A stretch of 34,156 bases of DNA from CAYPZU01 sp964415395 (GCA_964415395.1 CAYPZU010000018.1:1-34156), one strand, 5' to 3'; positions 1 to 9,348 are shown, counted from the first letter of the stretch. Numbers and translations are program-made. The notes: generated by a model not told the origin, from the sequence alone.

Positions 1-170
1 TTGCCACTGGCAAGGCCTATTTTATTTTGAGACTTGAGCAACACTCGGGGTCCCCAAAAACGCATGTTTTTTGAGGCGTGGGCACACCTGCGTGTGTCGC
101 GTATGGATGGACTTCGGCGTTAGGGACGCCTACACCCCTTCGGAGTGATGCCGCGGTTTCTTTTTTTTGC
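1..170. other. Hairpin-rich non-coding block
   Basis: No convincing gene is seen before position 300. The first 150 bases hold a series of short inverted repeats: a 6+1+6 palindrome at 1-13, GGGG-T-CCCC at 47-55, AAAAAC-GCAT-GTTTTT at 56-71, CACAC-CTGC-GTGTG at 83-96, GGCGT-TAGGG-ACGCC at 116-130 and a CACCCC/GGAGTG stem with one mismatch at 133-147. A run of T follows at about 158-168. The last stem plus T-run could be a Rho-independent terminator of a gene left of the window, but the gap of about 12 bases between stem and T-run is long. The block could equally be a dispersed repeat of this genome; this cannot be told from one copy. Confidence 0.4.
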
Positions 171-299
171 CTTCAAATAGGCCAGCGGAAAATTCTTATA
201 CGACAGGCGGATCGTGCAGTTTCTTCTTGCTTAAAAGGATAGGTTGATGAGATTGTTTGCGCCCAAATTCGGAATTTTTTAACCAGAGGGAGAGTCTAT

Positions 300-689
300 A
301 TGGCCGCAGTATCAAACAATGCTCAGCGAATGATCGTTCAGGGTGCAGTTGATGATTTTAAACGAACCGGAAAACTTATCTTTCATTCCGGGAACCTAAA
401 CGACGCCCATCCGAAGTCCTTCAATGTTTCAATAGGAGCGTCTAGAAACGATGTGACCTTTGAAACGGTCGGTGAAATTTACCGAAGCGCGGTTGTGGAG
501 GTGGGTAAAGAGAACTGCCAGTTGAATGAAGCATACGGCCTTTTGCAGGACGGCCATTTGATAGCGATGCTTGAATACGGGAAAACATACCACGTATCAA
601 AGGATCAAAAAGTTGTGCTAGTTTCTTTGACTCTATTGAAGGCGCCCCGGTCGGAAGAGAAAAAAGAATTTCAAACGGTCCATGGTTAG
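300..689 (+). CDS. Small orphan protein, 129 aa
   Basis: Not recognised. The start is ATG at 300 with a purine-rich ribosome-binding site (GAGGGAGAG) about 6 bases upstream, which supports it as a real gene. The product is a soluble-looking 14 kDa protein with no signal peptide or membrane segment. It mixes short hydrophobic strands (for example the VVLVSLTLL stretch near residue 105) with charged segments and ends in a charged tail (RSEEKKEF), suggesting a small mainly beta fold. It is followed by a 174-base gap and then the large exoprotein gene on the same strand. The gap and the different kind of product give no reason to link their function. A small chaperone or effector is possible, but nothing in the sequence shows it. 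Confidence 0.6.
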   Translation: MAAVSNNAQRMIVQGAVDDFKRTGKLIFHSGNLNDAHPKSFNVSIGASRNDVTFETVGEIYRSAVVEVGKENCQLNEAYGLLQDGHLIAMLEYGKTYHVSKDQKVVLVSLTLLKAPRSEEKKEFQTVHG

Positions 690-863
690 AGACGATCTCT
701 TATTCACCTGAAGTCAAATACGCAGCACAAGGGTTGCCAAATCAGTCATCTCCGACGCGCTTGCCTTTTGGAGTGTGCGCTTTAAGTTCAGAACGGGGGC
801 TTTCAGTTCGTTGCAATAAAATTTTAATTGCCTTAACGTGCAGATATATCATGAGTAAGCTAG

Positions 864-3800
864 ATGAAAAATTTGCGCATTCCTCTTTTCCTTCTGGCAG
901 CATCTCTCCTCGAAGCTTTGCCCTCTGGATTAGAGGTTGGCAGCGGCAAGGCCGATCTCCAGATCTCTTCGAAAGAGACGATGGAGATCCTGGTGAGCAA
1001 GGAGAGCATCCTCAACTGGCAGGAATTTTCAATCGAGGAGAATGAGAAAGTTTCCTTTCTGCAGCCCGATGCTGCAAGCTGCGTGATGAACCGCGTCTTG
1101 GGCGATCAGCCGAGCCGGATTTTCGGTCAGCTGCAGGCGAATGGAAAAGTCCTCCTCATCAACCAGCAGGGCGTCTTATTCGGAGCCGAGGCTCGGCTGG
1201 ATGTCGGAGGTTTGATCGCATCGACATTGGAGCTGCAGGATCGGGTCTTCCTAGAGAGCCAGGAGTGGAGTTTTTCCGGCGATTCCGAAGCGATGGTACA
1301 GAATTTAGGATCGTTGAGAACGGAGGCCGGGGATTTGGTTTTGATCGGCCGCCGCATTGAAAATCATGGATTTTTAGAAGCTCAGAATGGAACCGTCAGA
1401 ATTGGCGCCGGAACTGAAGTCCTGATTTCTCCAAATGGAGTTCAAGGCATCTACGTCAAATCGAATGAGGTCGGCGCATTTTTTGATCAGTCGGGCGTGA
1501 TCCGCGCCAGCAGAGTTGATTTCCAGGTCGACGGGAACCCTTACGAACTTGCCTTTCATCACAGAGGCTCGACAGATGCGTTAGGCGTCGAAGAGCGGCA
1601 CGGAGAAATTTTCCTGCGGGTTCCGGCCGGAGATAGCGCGGTCCAGGGGACGCTGAGTGCAGAAGGGGGCCGCGTCGAGTTGATCGGGCAGCGGGTTGTC
1701 CTCTTTGAAAATGCGGTTGTCGACGTCTCCAGCCCGAGCGGCGGAGGAACGGTGCTTGTCGGCGGCGATTATCAAGGCGCGAATCCATCAATTCAGAATG
1801 CCGAAAAGATCTACATCCATCCGACCGCCTCAATTCGAGCTGATGCGACAGATGCCGGCGATGGCGGCCGCATCATCCTATGGTCGGACCACGGCACTCA
1901 ATTTTTAGGCTCAGTCTCAGCTAAAGCAAATTCAGGCGACGGCGGGTTCATCGAGGTTTCCGGCAAAGACTTCCTCGATTTTCAGGGGGATGCGAACTGT
2001 TCCTCGCTGCTTGGACATGCCGGACTTCTTCTTCTCGACCCGGTCGATGTCACCATTTCGGGCGCAGCGAACGCAAACATCGCCGCGGGCAACCTTCCGA
2101 CACCTCCGCCTGCCGTCGCTAACCCATACACAGTGTTATTCAACGGTTCTCCTGCGACTGCGACGATCAATAATACTGCCCTGCAAAACGGTTTGGGAAC
2201 CAACGATGTCATTGTGAATTCCGGAGCCGCAGGAACGGGACTTGGCGATATCACGGTTACAGGCGCTGTATCTTGGGCCTCGGGCTTTTCCCTCACTCTG
2301 ACAGCCGCTCGGGATATCAATGTAAGGGCCGCCATTCAAGAAAACAATGGGGTTGCAACGGCTGCCAATCGAGTGATTTTAACGGCGGCGAGAAATATTA
2401 CGATCGGGGGAGCGGGTTTTACTGGATCAGCCGGGTCTCAAAATGGAGGGACTCAAGTGTCTGCTGTGGGAGATTTGCTGATCGGAGGAGCTGGAAGCGG
2501 TTATTGCAGAATTGGGTTTAGCGCCAATACTCTTTGCCAAGGGAGCATCGCTGTTAGTTGCAGTAATTTATCTCTTCTCTCAGCCAATTCTGCCACCCAA
2601 ATCGGACACGGGCGTCTTAACGTCGCTTCCCCAGGCCTCATGACTTTGGGTGCGAATATCACCGTGAATGCCGCTGGAAATATTTCCATGTTCAATGGAT
2701 CTCCCGTGAATTCCCACTCCAAAATCGGGCATGGATCGGCTCAAATGGGAGCCGGAGATAGCCTGGATGGGAATATCCAAGTGATTTCCGGCGGCAGTTT
2801 AAGCATGACTGGACTCAATTCAAATGCGAGCGGAGTCACGATCGGACATGGACCTGGTTTTGGCACAGGGAATCTGCTGATTCCATTTATTTCTGGAGAG
2901 ATCGATGTTCGGGCGGCGCTTGACTTGACGATGATTGGCGCTCAGGGCAATGCGCGGATTGGCCATGGAAGCCGATTTACTCAAACGAATGTAGCTGCGC
3001 TGTCGGGAAATATCAGCGTATGCTGCGGACGAAATGCAGATCTCTCTGGCCCTGTTTCGATCTGTCACGTAGCTGGAAGCGGATTTGCCGGGCAAACAAT
3101 TATGGGAAATCTGGATGTTTCGATTGGGGGGAATCTATCGATGTCGAATACTTCTCCTCTGTCAGCAGCACCTTGCTTCATCGGAACCAATCAATCAATC
3201 GCCCAGACTCTTACGGGCACACTGAATCTTTCCGTCTGCGGAAATGCAACCATAACGACTCCAACGGCAGCGGTGGGAAATTTTATGGGGATTGGATATC
3301 TCTCTAGTGTTGCCGCAAGTCCCGCCAGCGCTAACATTGCGATTGGTGGAAATCTCACCGCGGCGAATTTGACGTGCCCCTTTCAAATGGGGTCGCAGCT
3401 CGATCTGAATCTTGCTGTCGGGGGGAATCTAACGGCTTCCATGACCGGAGCTTTCGACGGATATATTTCCTCTGGAATATTGAATACGACTCGGATCTAT
3501 ACAGGAGGGTCGTTGATCGCAGCCTCGACTGGAGGAGCCGTTCTTGCAATCGGAGCGCCTCTATTTTTGACGGCTCCTTGTGCAAATATCGACGTTCGGG
3601 CAGGAGGCGATATCCAGTGGCCGAATAATTATTCGGCTGCCCCTACAGGTTCGATCAATATCCAGGCTGGGCACTCTTTTGCCGCTGGAGAACTATGGTC
3701 TGGCAACGCAACTCAGCTCGTTGCGATTTGCGGACAAACTCTTGTTCCTGCGCATAATCTTCTGTGCGGGAGCTGCGGCCAGTTTACAACCGCCTCTTCC

Positions 3801-5075
3801 GCCACGTCTTCCACCTGCGGAGCCTTCGCGGTACAAGCTGGCCCCTCCGGGCCCGCTAAACCGATCAACTTTTCGAACGGCGGAAGCCTTACTTTGACCA
3901 GTCTTTGCACGAGTTGTTCATCTGGCGCTGCCATATCTTTGCTTGTAGGCGCTGCCGCAACCAATGACGTGAGGTTCACCAACCCGATACCCGGTTCAGT
4001 GACCATCGGCCCTTTCGCCAATGTGGACATTAACCAAGCGGTCACTACTACGACTGGGGCGATTACGATTTTGGCTTGCGATAACCTCAATATCAATCCA
4101 GGATCGAACATTTTAGCGAACGGGGCCGGCGCGCCGATCACGTTGATCGCCGACATCGACGATACGGGCGTCGGCAATTTGAATCTGATGGCGAACGTCA
4201 CCTCTACCAACGGCAACATCCTCCTGGACGCCGGATTCGGAGGCCTCATAACGGGGTCGAGTTCGATTTATCAGACTATAGGAGCCGTTTCTTCAGGAAC
4301 GGGCACGATCACAGCCCAGGCAGGGACAGATATCGTCATCAACGGCTCTCCGATCAGCATCACGTCGACAAACGGAGCCATTTCTCTGGAGGCAGGCCGC
4401 GATATCACCGTCAATCACGATATCATCTCAACGACAGGTTCGATCTCCAGCTTGGCTGGGAACGACACGCTGGTCGACCCTTGCACAGTGGCAACCGCTG
4501 GCCCTGTTGAGATGATCACCGGACATGACATGACTTTGATGACGGCGACGATCACCTCGAGCGGCTCGAGCGTCGATCTCGTCGTCGACAGCGACTTCCC
4601 AGCGCCTCCCCTCATCGGGCCCGGGGCGTTTTTCATGGATGGACTGTCGCAGATCAACGGCGCCAGCTACATCCGGATCTATACGGCGATGCAGGCCCTC
4701 AACAGTTTTGCCCCTGGAGCTCTCTTCAATGGGGCCCCTTTCAGCTCATTTCCACTTCTTGGAACCTTGTTCCAGGATTCCCTCTATGAGCAGTGGTGCA
4801 CTTATTTCCCCGACGGTTCAGGAGGATCCAATCCGATTTTCCGGATCTTCTACAAAGACTGTCTCCAGCAAGTCGTAAGCCAAGCGATGATCGTCGTTGA
4901 CGAAGTCTTGCTCAACCTCCATCCCTACAACGAGTTTCCCGGGTGGGAAGAGGCCTTTTGGGTCCAATATGCTCAGAATGTTCTCGGGCTGCCCAACGAG
5001 CCCTTTATGCTCCGGCGCAGGAACCTGAACGTATTGAATCATCCAAAGTCCTACACCATCCTTTTGCCTGAATAG
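864..5075 (+). CDS. TpsA1: two-partner-secretion exoprotein (filamentous haemagglutinin-like), 1403 aa
   Basis: A large secreted or surface adhesin of the TpsA class. A signal peptide (MKNLRIPLFLLAASL, to about residue 20) leads into a TPS secretion domain (about 22-250). This has the expected NWQEFSIEENEKVSFLQP and MNRVLG segments, although the usual NPNG motif is NQQG at residues 100-103. A junction follows (GGFIEVSGKDFLDF, near 360-375, then LLLLDPVDVTI near 390), as in other FHA-type proteins. The rest is beta-helix-like sequence with repeated IGHG motifs (TQIGHG, SKIGHG, VTIGHG, ARIGHG). It is cysteine-rich for a TpsA (about 22 Cys). The C-terminal module (about 1250-1403) is shared with TpsA3 and holds the WCTYF and YKDCLQ cysteines (C1312, C1333) and the ending LNVLNHPKSYT. 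The ribosome-binding site before ATG 864 is weak. Its likely export partner is the TpsB at 25763-27388. Confidence 0.9.
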   Translation: MKNLRIPLFLLAASLLEALPSGLEVGSGKADLQISSKETMEILVSKESILNWQEFSIEENEKVSFLQPDAASCVMNRVLGDQPSRIFGQLQANGKVLLINQQGVLFGAEARLDVGGLIASTLELQDRVFLESQEWSFSGDSEAMVQNLGSLRTEAGDLVLIGRRIENHGFLEAQNGTVRIGAGTEVLISPNGVQGIYVKSNEVGAFFDQSGVIRASRVDFQVDGNPYELAFHHRGSTDALGVEERHGEIFLRVPAGDSAVQGTLSAEGGRVELIGQRVVLFENAVVDVSSPSGGGTVLVGGDYQGANPSIQNAEKIYIHPTASIRADATDAGDGGRIILWSDHGTQFLGSVSAKANSGDGGFIEVSGKDFLDFQGDANCSSLLGHAGLLLLDPVDVTISGAANANIAAGNLPTPPPAVANPYTVLFNGSPATATINNTALQNGLGTNDVIVNSGAAGTGLGDITVTGAVSWASGFSLTLTAARDINVRAAIQENNGVATAANRVILTAARNITIGGAGFTGSAGSQNGGTQVSAVGDLLIGGAGSGYCRIGFSANTLCQGSIAVSCSNLSLLSANSATQIGHGRLNVASPGLMTLGANITVNAAGNISMFNGSPVNSHSKIGHGSAQMGAGDSLDGNIQVISGGSLSMTGLNSNASGVTIGHGPGFGTGNLLIPFISGEIDVRAALDLTMIGAQGNARIGHGSRFTQTNVAALSGNISVCCGRNADLSGPVSICHVAGSGFAGQTIMGNLDVSIGGNLSMSNTSPLSAAPCFIGTNQSIAQTLTGTLNLSVCGNATITTPTAAVGNFMGIGYLSSVAASPASANIAIGGNLTAANLTCPFQMGSQLDLNLAVGGNLTASMTGAFDGYISSGILNTTRIYTGGSLIAASTGGAVLAIGAPLFLTAPCANIDVRAGGDIQWPNNYSAAPTGSINIQAGHSFAAGELWSGNATQLVAICGQTLVPAHNLLCGSCGQFTTASSATSSTCGAFAVQAGPSGPAKPINFSNGGSLTLTSLCTSCSSGAAISLLVGAAATNDVRFTNPIPGSVTIGPFANVDINQAVTTTTGAITILACDNLNINPGSNILANGAGAPITLIADIDDTGVGNLNLMANVTSTNGNILLDAGFGGLITGSSSIYQTIGAVSSGTGTITAQAGTDIVINGSPISITSTNGAISLEAGRDITVNHDIISTTGSISSLAGNDTLVDPCTVATAGPVEMITGHDMTLMTATITSSGSSVDLVVDSDFPAPPLIGPGAFFMDGLSQINGASYIRIYTAMQALNSFAPGALFNGAPFSSFPLLGTLFQDSLYEQWCTYFPDGSGGSNPIFRIFYKDCLQQVVSQAMIVVDEVLLNLHPYNEFPGWEEAFWVQYAQNVLGLPNEPFMLRRRNLNVLNHPKSYTILLPE

Positions 5076-5078
5076 AGT

Positions 5079-5240
5079 GGCTTTGTTGCACAAATCATTA
5101 ATCAACCACAGAGATGGGGGAAAGCCTACGCTACCCCAAACTAAGAAAGTACCTTATAACTTTTTGGCATCCCAAATTCCTTCAATGAATTGAGTGCATC
5201 GAGTTTTATCGCCGCTTCTGCTGCCTGGGTGCATTTTCTG
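5079..5240 (-). mobile_element. Insertion-sequence remnant: transposase C-terminal end and outer inverted repeat
   Basis: Four bases after the TpsA1 stop, GGCTTTGTTGCACAAATC (5079-5096) looks like the terminal inverted repeat of an IS5-family (IS903-like) element; several such elements begin GGCTTTGTTG. On the minus strand, a frame ending at a TAG at 5143-5141 reads CTQAAEAAIKLDALNSLKEF followed by GMPKSYKVLS, which resembles the tail of a DDE transposase (the LGMPxSY-type ending). The frame fades upstream of about 5240, so only the 3' end of the element is left. No second inverted repeat was found before TpsA2. The transposase family is a tentative call from memory of such ends. Confidence 0.5.
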
Positions 5241-5251
5241 CGGGCGGCAAG

Positions 5252-5286
5252 CCGAGATCCCCCCTCTCTTTGGGGCGGGGTCTCGG
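5252..5286. terminator. Strong GC hairpin between convergent TpsA1 and TpsA2
   Basis: CCGAGA at 5252-5257 pairs with TCTCGG at 5281-5286, and the adjoining C-run pairs with the G-run, giving a long GC-rich stem between two convergent large genes. The position fits a bidirectional terminator. There is no T-run on either side, so a classical Rho-independent terminator is not shown. Confidence 0.4.
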
Positions 5287-5310
5287 GCCTTGAGAGGCAA
5301 GTCTTAAGAA

Positions 5311-8300
5311 TCAGAGGGGATAGTCGTTGGGATTTTTGAGATCAACTTCCCCCTTCGTCTTCTCTTTTTCAGACGAGCGATGGAGCGAAATTTCTTCTCC
5401 GCTGCAAATTTCTATGCAGGGAAGGATGGGACAGGGAAAATAGGGGATGAGCAAATAATTTTGCGGGGGAAAGATCAGGGTGTTCACGCCGATGAGGGAG
5501 AGGGCCGTCTGTATGCTGGGGAGCACCAAGGGCAGCCCGGGGGGAGTCGGGACTATGCCGGTATATTTATACCAGACGACTTCGCTGCCAAAAACGCCTT
5601 GCCCTGGAAGGTAGGTTGTGCCGAAACCTGGGCCGGCATAGGGGCCGCCGCCTTGATAAGAGGTGCTGTATTTAGCGTTGAGGGAGATCTGCCCCGGAAT
5701 CGCCAAGTCCCACATCCCAATGGTATTTGTCATAGGGGAATTCGAGGAAAATTGAACGGGACCGAGCGTTAAGCCCGCAGGCTCGATCGGACCGCTGGCC
5801 GCGTAGATCGCTAGGTTGGCGGGGACTGAAATGGTGCCGTTATTTGTGAAAACGCCAGGCCCAGCCATCGTTCCGCTTTGCTCGTCAACGATATAGACTG
5901 CATTTCCTGATATCGTGTGGGTAATCCCGGGATCTATTGTGATGTTATTGTTGGCAGCAGCGATGAAGCCGCCACCGCAAGAGATATCGCCCGTCATTGA
6001 GAAACTGATATTGGCGGCCGTATTGACGGCAAGTAATGAAATATCGGCTGCGGTTGTCATAATAGGCATCAAGACCGTTAGGTCGTCCATCTGGCTGATG
6101 AGTGTAATCGTTCCGGTTCCGGTTGTTGTAATCGTTGAGGAGGATACGCTGATCCCGTCGTTATTGACTCCGCTTCCTGCGCCAGCGCCGGTTAGAACTA
6201 CGGAACCATCGACAGATGAAATGCTGCCTGCAACGAGAACTCCGACGTTTTGATCAGTCCCTGCGGCTCCTTGTCCAGTCAATGCGATGGTTGCTGCGCC
6301 TGCGCCCATTCCCGATGAGGAAATAACGGGCGTTTCGATCCCGGCATTGCCCATCCCTGACCCGCCCCCGGTTCCTTGGAGATCAATATCGCCGAACAGG
6401 GAAGTGATCGAGCCCCCGGTAATCCCTGTGTTGCTATCTGTTCCTGAGATAGAGCCTTGGCCGATCAGGGTAATCCCGGCTGCGCCCGGGGCCATGCCAG
6501 TCGATTGGATAGAAGGTGTTGAAATCCCTCGATTCCCCGTTCCGGATCCGCCTCCCGTGCCCGTCAAGGAAATATCTCCGATAACAGAAACGATCGGCCC
6601 TCCCGAGATTCCGACGTTGTTATTCGTGCCGGTAAGCGATCCCTGGCCAATCAGGGTGATATTCGCGCCATCTGCCGTATTGCCGCTAGAGAGAATTCCG
6701 GCTCCGCTTATTGAAATCCCATAATTTCCTTGCCCAGTCCCTTGTCCAGTGCCTGTAAGGGAAATATCTCCGTCTACGGCTTGAAGGGGCTGGAAAGGGG
6801 GAGAGCATATGATCCCTATGTTATTGTCCGTCCCCATTCCGCCTGTCCCAATCATCGTAATCGTTCCAGCCGCCGGACCGGTTCCAAAGGTTTGAACGTT
6901 GGAATTGTTCATCACAATGCCGCAGTTGTCGATCCCCATCCCCTGTCCAGTTCCCGTAAACGAAATGCTCCCTGTCTGAACCTGGACAAACCCAGTGCTT
7001 GGGCCAATAATAATACCATGATTGCTATTGCCTGCGGCAGGGGTTCCGCCTGTTCCGTTGAATGTAACTGAGCCTGCGCCAAGAGCAATCGTTGTAGCTG
7101 TATTCGTGACAGTAATCCCATAGTTGTCGTCTCCCGTGCCAAGGCTTGTCCCTGTCAAAAGAATATCCCCGTCGGTGGATTGCATGTTTGACAATCCGGT
7201 AATTTGAAACCCGATATTAAAATTCGTCCCAGGCCCCCCTTGCCCGGTGGCCGAGATTGTTCCGGCTCCCGAGATTTGGATGATCCCGTTTGAAATCAGA
7301 ATGCCCATATTCGCCGCGCCGGTTCCCCCTCCCGTTCCATTCAATCCGATATTTCCATCTACACTTGTGAATGGGCCGTTAATCATTTGGATCCCATGGC
7401 ATCCTGACCCTGCCGGCCCCCCGGATCCTGTGATGGAAATGTTGGCTGCTTCCATCCCAGTGCCTAATGAGGTGAATGAAAAGGCGCCAAAGACTCCCAC
7501 ACTGTCATTTCCCTCCCCGCCCGTCCCAACAAGCGAAATATCTCCGTCTCTCGAAGAGAGAGTGCCTCCTCCGAACTCGATTCCGCGATTGATGCCCGAG
7601 GTGCCGGCCCCTCCTGAGCCCGTGATTGTGATCGTGGCGGCGCTCGGTCCAGTCCCTGTCGAAAGAATCGTATTGGAGAGCAGATATACGCCGCGGTTTG
7701 CCATTCCTGCGCCGGATCCCCCGCCCGTTCCAGTGATGCTGATCGCTCCGTCTACAGCGGCGATCGATGAATTGGATAGGAAAACGCCGTAGTTATTGCT
7801 GATTCCCGTTAACGCTCCCGTCCCATTCAAAAGGATCGATCCGTCCATTGTCGTTGAGAGAGAGGAGGAATTGGTTATATGAATCCCAATCGTATTGCCC
7901 GAGGCGTCTCCATGTCCGGTTATGGAAATGATGGCAGGGCCGGCGGAAATGGAGGCGCTGTCTAGAATCACCTCGCCGATGTTCATGCCGTTGTACATCT
8001 GGTGATTGATCGTCACCGCCCCGCCATTTGTCACAATCGAAGATCCTGCATTCATGAGGAACTGAGGAACGGTTGTAACTGGGCATGTTCGGTCGCCCAT
8101 CACAACTGGAGGGGTATCGTAATTGATGGTAGCGGCAAAGGTTCCTCCGTTCAAATTCACCGTCCGGGCTGCATTGAAAATGATCGAGCAGCCTGCTTCG
8201 CAAGTGAGGTTGCCTGCCATCGCTGGAAGAACATTGTCGTCGATCGTGATGTCTGAGTTGGCCTGCAAAGTTACGGAAGAGCCGCTGATCGCCGCCGCGA

Positions 8301-9348
8301 GAGTGGACCCATCGATGGTTTGAGTGGTCCCAGTCATGTAGCCAAAGGTCTGGCCTGCAACAGGATCGGCGCCTCCTGATTGAATCAAAATAAATTGGGG
8401 GTCAAGAAGTAGATTTCCCTTCCTGCCTCCTTTGTCCTTCAAATCGACTTGGCCGCAAAAAGCCAGATGTTCCTTTCCCGAAACTTCAGCAAAACCGCCA
8501 TTGAATCCAGTGCCTGAAATGCTTCCTGCGAAATAGGTCGATTCATCGGCCCAGATAATCACCCGTCCGCCATTTTCGGTTCCGTCAACGGAAATGCGCG
8601 CGCCGGCATCGACCCAGCTCTTTTTCGCATTCAGGATGTCGTCGTTTTTCCCCTGAAAATCGCCCCCGATGAGGACTTCGCCTTCGGGAGCTTCGATTCG
8701 GGCCGTCTCGGTTAAATGAACCTTGTCGCCAAGCACACGCACTTCAGAGGCAAAGACAGTGCCGCTCACTTGGGTTAGATCATTGGAAACGAGATAAAAC
8801 CTCCCTGCCTCTTCGACGACATTATGGGTTCCTTCGAAAGTGATCGAGGCGATGGAGTCTCCGTAAAATTCAAGGCGGCCGCCTGCGAGGAACGTGTTGT
8901 TGTCGATATTGAGCGTCGAAGCGATGAAGCCTGCTGTCTGGATGACAGCGTCCCGGCCAACGATCACTCCTTGGGGATTGAGGAGGTAGATTTCCCCATT
9001 CGCTTCGAGGAGGCCATAAAGCGCGCTGGGATTTTTGCCGACGACCCGGTTTAGGACTGGTGCATCCTGGAGAAAGCGGGTGATTTCATGGGCATCGATT
9101 GAAAAACGATCCCAGTCGATGATGGTGCGGCCTTGCGTCGAGATGGAAAGTTCTTTAGAATTTTCGGCAAAAGATGCGTGCCCAGCTATTACTGATGGTC
9201 CGCTTGGGTTGGCTAGCAGCGAGCCGCACGAAATCAGAGCGGATAGAAGCGCGCCGGCATGCAAAAAGGATTTTCTGCGCGTTTCCTTATCTTTACGCCT
9301 ATTTGTATGCCGGCTTGGAAATAGAGAGCTTGGGAGTTGTTTTTCCAT
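5311..9348 (-). CDS. TpsA2: two-partner-secretion exoprotein with long glycine-rich repeat tract, 1345 aa
   Basis: A TpsA-class surface protein. The N-terminus is long and basic (RHTNRRKDKETRRKSF) before the hydrophobic core (ALLSALISCGSLLA), like an extended signal peptide; a TTG 29 codons downstream of the ATG would give an ordinary one, but it has no good ribosome-binding site. The TPS domain (about 50-230) has IIDWDRFSIDAHE, LNRVVGKNPSALYG and NPQGVIVG. The junction GGFAEVSGKEHLAF then NLLLDPQFILI follows near 285-320. Residues about 470-1065 are about 19 alternating glycine-rich repeats (listed separately). The C-terminal region keeps part of the family module (GPGVFTNNGTI, IYAASG, VVWYKYTGI) but ends in its own Cys/Pro-rich and charged tail (PCPILPCIEIC, then SSEKEKTKGEV). 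Divergence of this tail suggests different processing or anchoring. Export by the TpsB at 25763-27388 is inferred. Confidence 0.88.
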   Translation of the reverse strand: MEKQLPSSLFPSRHTNRRKDKETRRKSFLHAGALLSALISCGSLLANPSGPSVIAGHASFAENSKELSISTQGRTIIDWDRFSIDAHEITRFLQDAPVLNRVVGKNPSALYGLLEANGEIYLLNPQGVIVGRDAVIQTAGFIASTLNIDNNTFLAGGRLEFYGDSIASITFEGTHNVVEEAGRFYLVSNDLTQVSGTVFASEVRVLGDKVHLTETARIEAPEGEVLIGGDFQGKNDDILNAKKSWVDAGARISVDGTENGGRVIIWADESTYFAGSISGTGFNGGFAEVSGKEHLAFCGQVDLKDKGGRKGNLLLDPQFILIQSGGADPVAGQTFGYMTGTTQTIDGSTLAAAISGSSVTLQANSDITIDDNVLPAMAGNLTCEAGCSIIFNAARTVNLNGGTFAATINYDTPPVVMGDRTCPVTTVPQFLMNAGSSIVTNGGAVTINHQMYNGMNIGEVILDSASISAGPAIISITGHGDASGNTIGIHITNSSSLSTTMDGSILLNGTGALTGISNNYGVFLSNSSIAAVDGAISITGTGGGSGAGMANRGVYLLSNTILSTGTGPSAATITITGSGGAGTSGINRGIEFGGGTLSSRDGDISLVGTGGEGNDSVGVFGAFSFTSLGTGMEAANISITGSGGPAGSGCHGIQMINGPFTSVDGNIGLNGTGGGTGAANMGILISNGIIQISGAGTISATGQGGPGTNFNIGFQITGLSNMQSTDGDILLTGTSLGTGDDNYGITVTNTATTIALGAGSVTFNGTGGTPAAGNSNHGIIIGPSTGFVQVQTGSISFTGTGQGMGIDNCGIVMNNSNVQTFGTGPAAGTITMIGTGGMGTDNNIGIICSPPFQPLQAVDGDISLTGTGQGTGQGNYGISISGAGILSSGNTADGANITLIGQGSLTGTNNNVGISGGPIVSVIGDISLTGTGGGSGTGNRGISTPSIQSTGMAPGAAGITLIGQGSISGTDSNTGITGGSITSLFGDIDLQGTGGGSGMGNAGIETPVISSSGMGAGAATIALTGQGAAGTDQNVGVLVAGSISSVDGSVVLTGAGAGSGVNNDGISVSSSTITTTGTGTITLISQMDDLTVLMPIMTTAADISLLAVNTAANISFSMTGDISCGGGFIAAANNNITIDPGITHTISGNAVYIVDEQSGTMAGPGVFTNNGTISVPANLAIYAASGPIEPAGLTLGPVQFSSNSPMTNTIGMWDLAIPGQISLNAKYSTSYQGGGPYAGPGFGTTYLPGQGVFGSEVVWYKYTGIVPTPPGLPLVLPSIQTALSLIGVNTLIFPPQNYLLIPYFPCPILPCIEICSGEEISLHRSSEKEKTKGEVDLKNPNDYPL
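6150..7945 (-). repeat. About 19 coding repeats of about 31 aa in TpsA2
   Basis: Within TpsA2 a two-part unit recurs. Form A reads roughly S-x-DGDISLTGTGGGxGxxNxGI; form B reads roughly TGxGxxAATITLIGQGxxGTxxNxGI. They alternate, so the true period is about 60 residues. The core [I/V]x[L/I/T/F]xGxG is found about 19 times (SITGHGD, LLNGTGA, SITGTGG, TITGSGG, SLVGTGG through to VLTGAGA). The spacing and the Asn before the closing GI fit coils of a right-handed parallel beta-helix. The DNA copies differ enough that the array is old, not freshly expanded, apart from the more uniform stretch at about 6300-6800. Confidence 0.85.

Noticed and set aside
734..1045. 103-codon plus-strand frame overlapping the start of TpsA1
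   Set aside because: It overlaps the TpsA1 signal peptide and TPS domain in another frame and lacks any start signal.
7247..7792. 181-codon plus-strand frame rich in proline and valine opposite the TpsA2 repeats
   Set aside because: It is the complement of the glycine/threonine repeat codons; the repeat pattern makes sense as protein only on the minus strand.
6150..7945. Possible CRISPR-like array
   Set aside because: The repeats are degenerate, about 90 bases apart, lie in one long reading frame, and have no unique spacers of uniform size.
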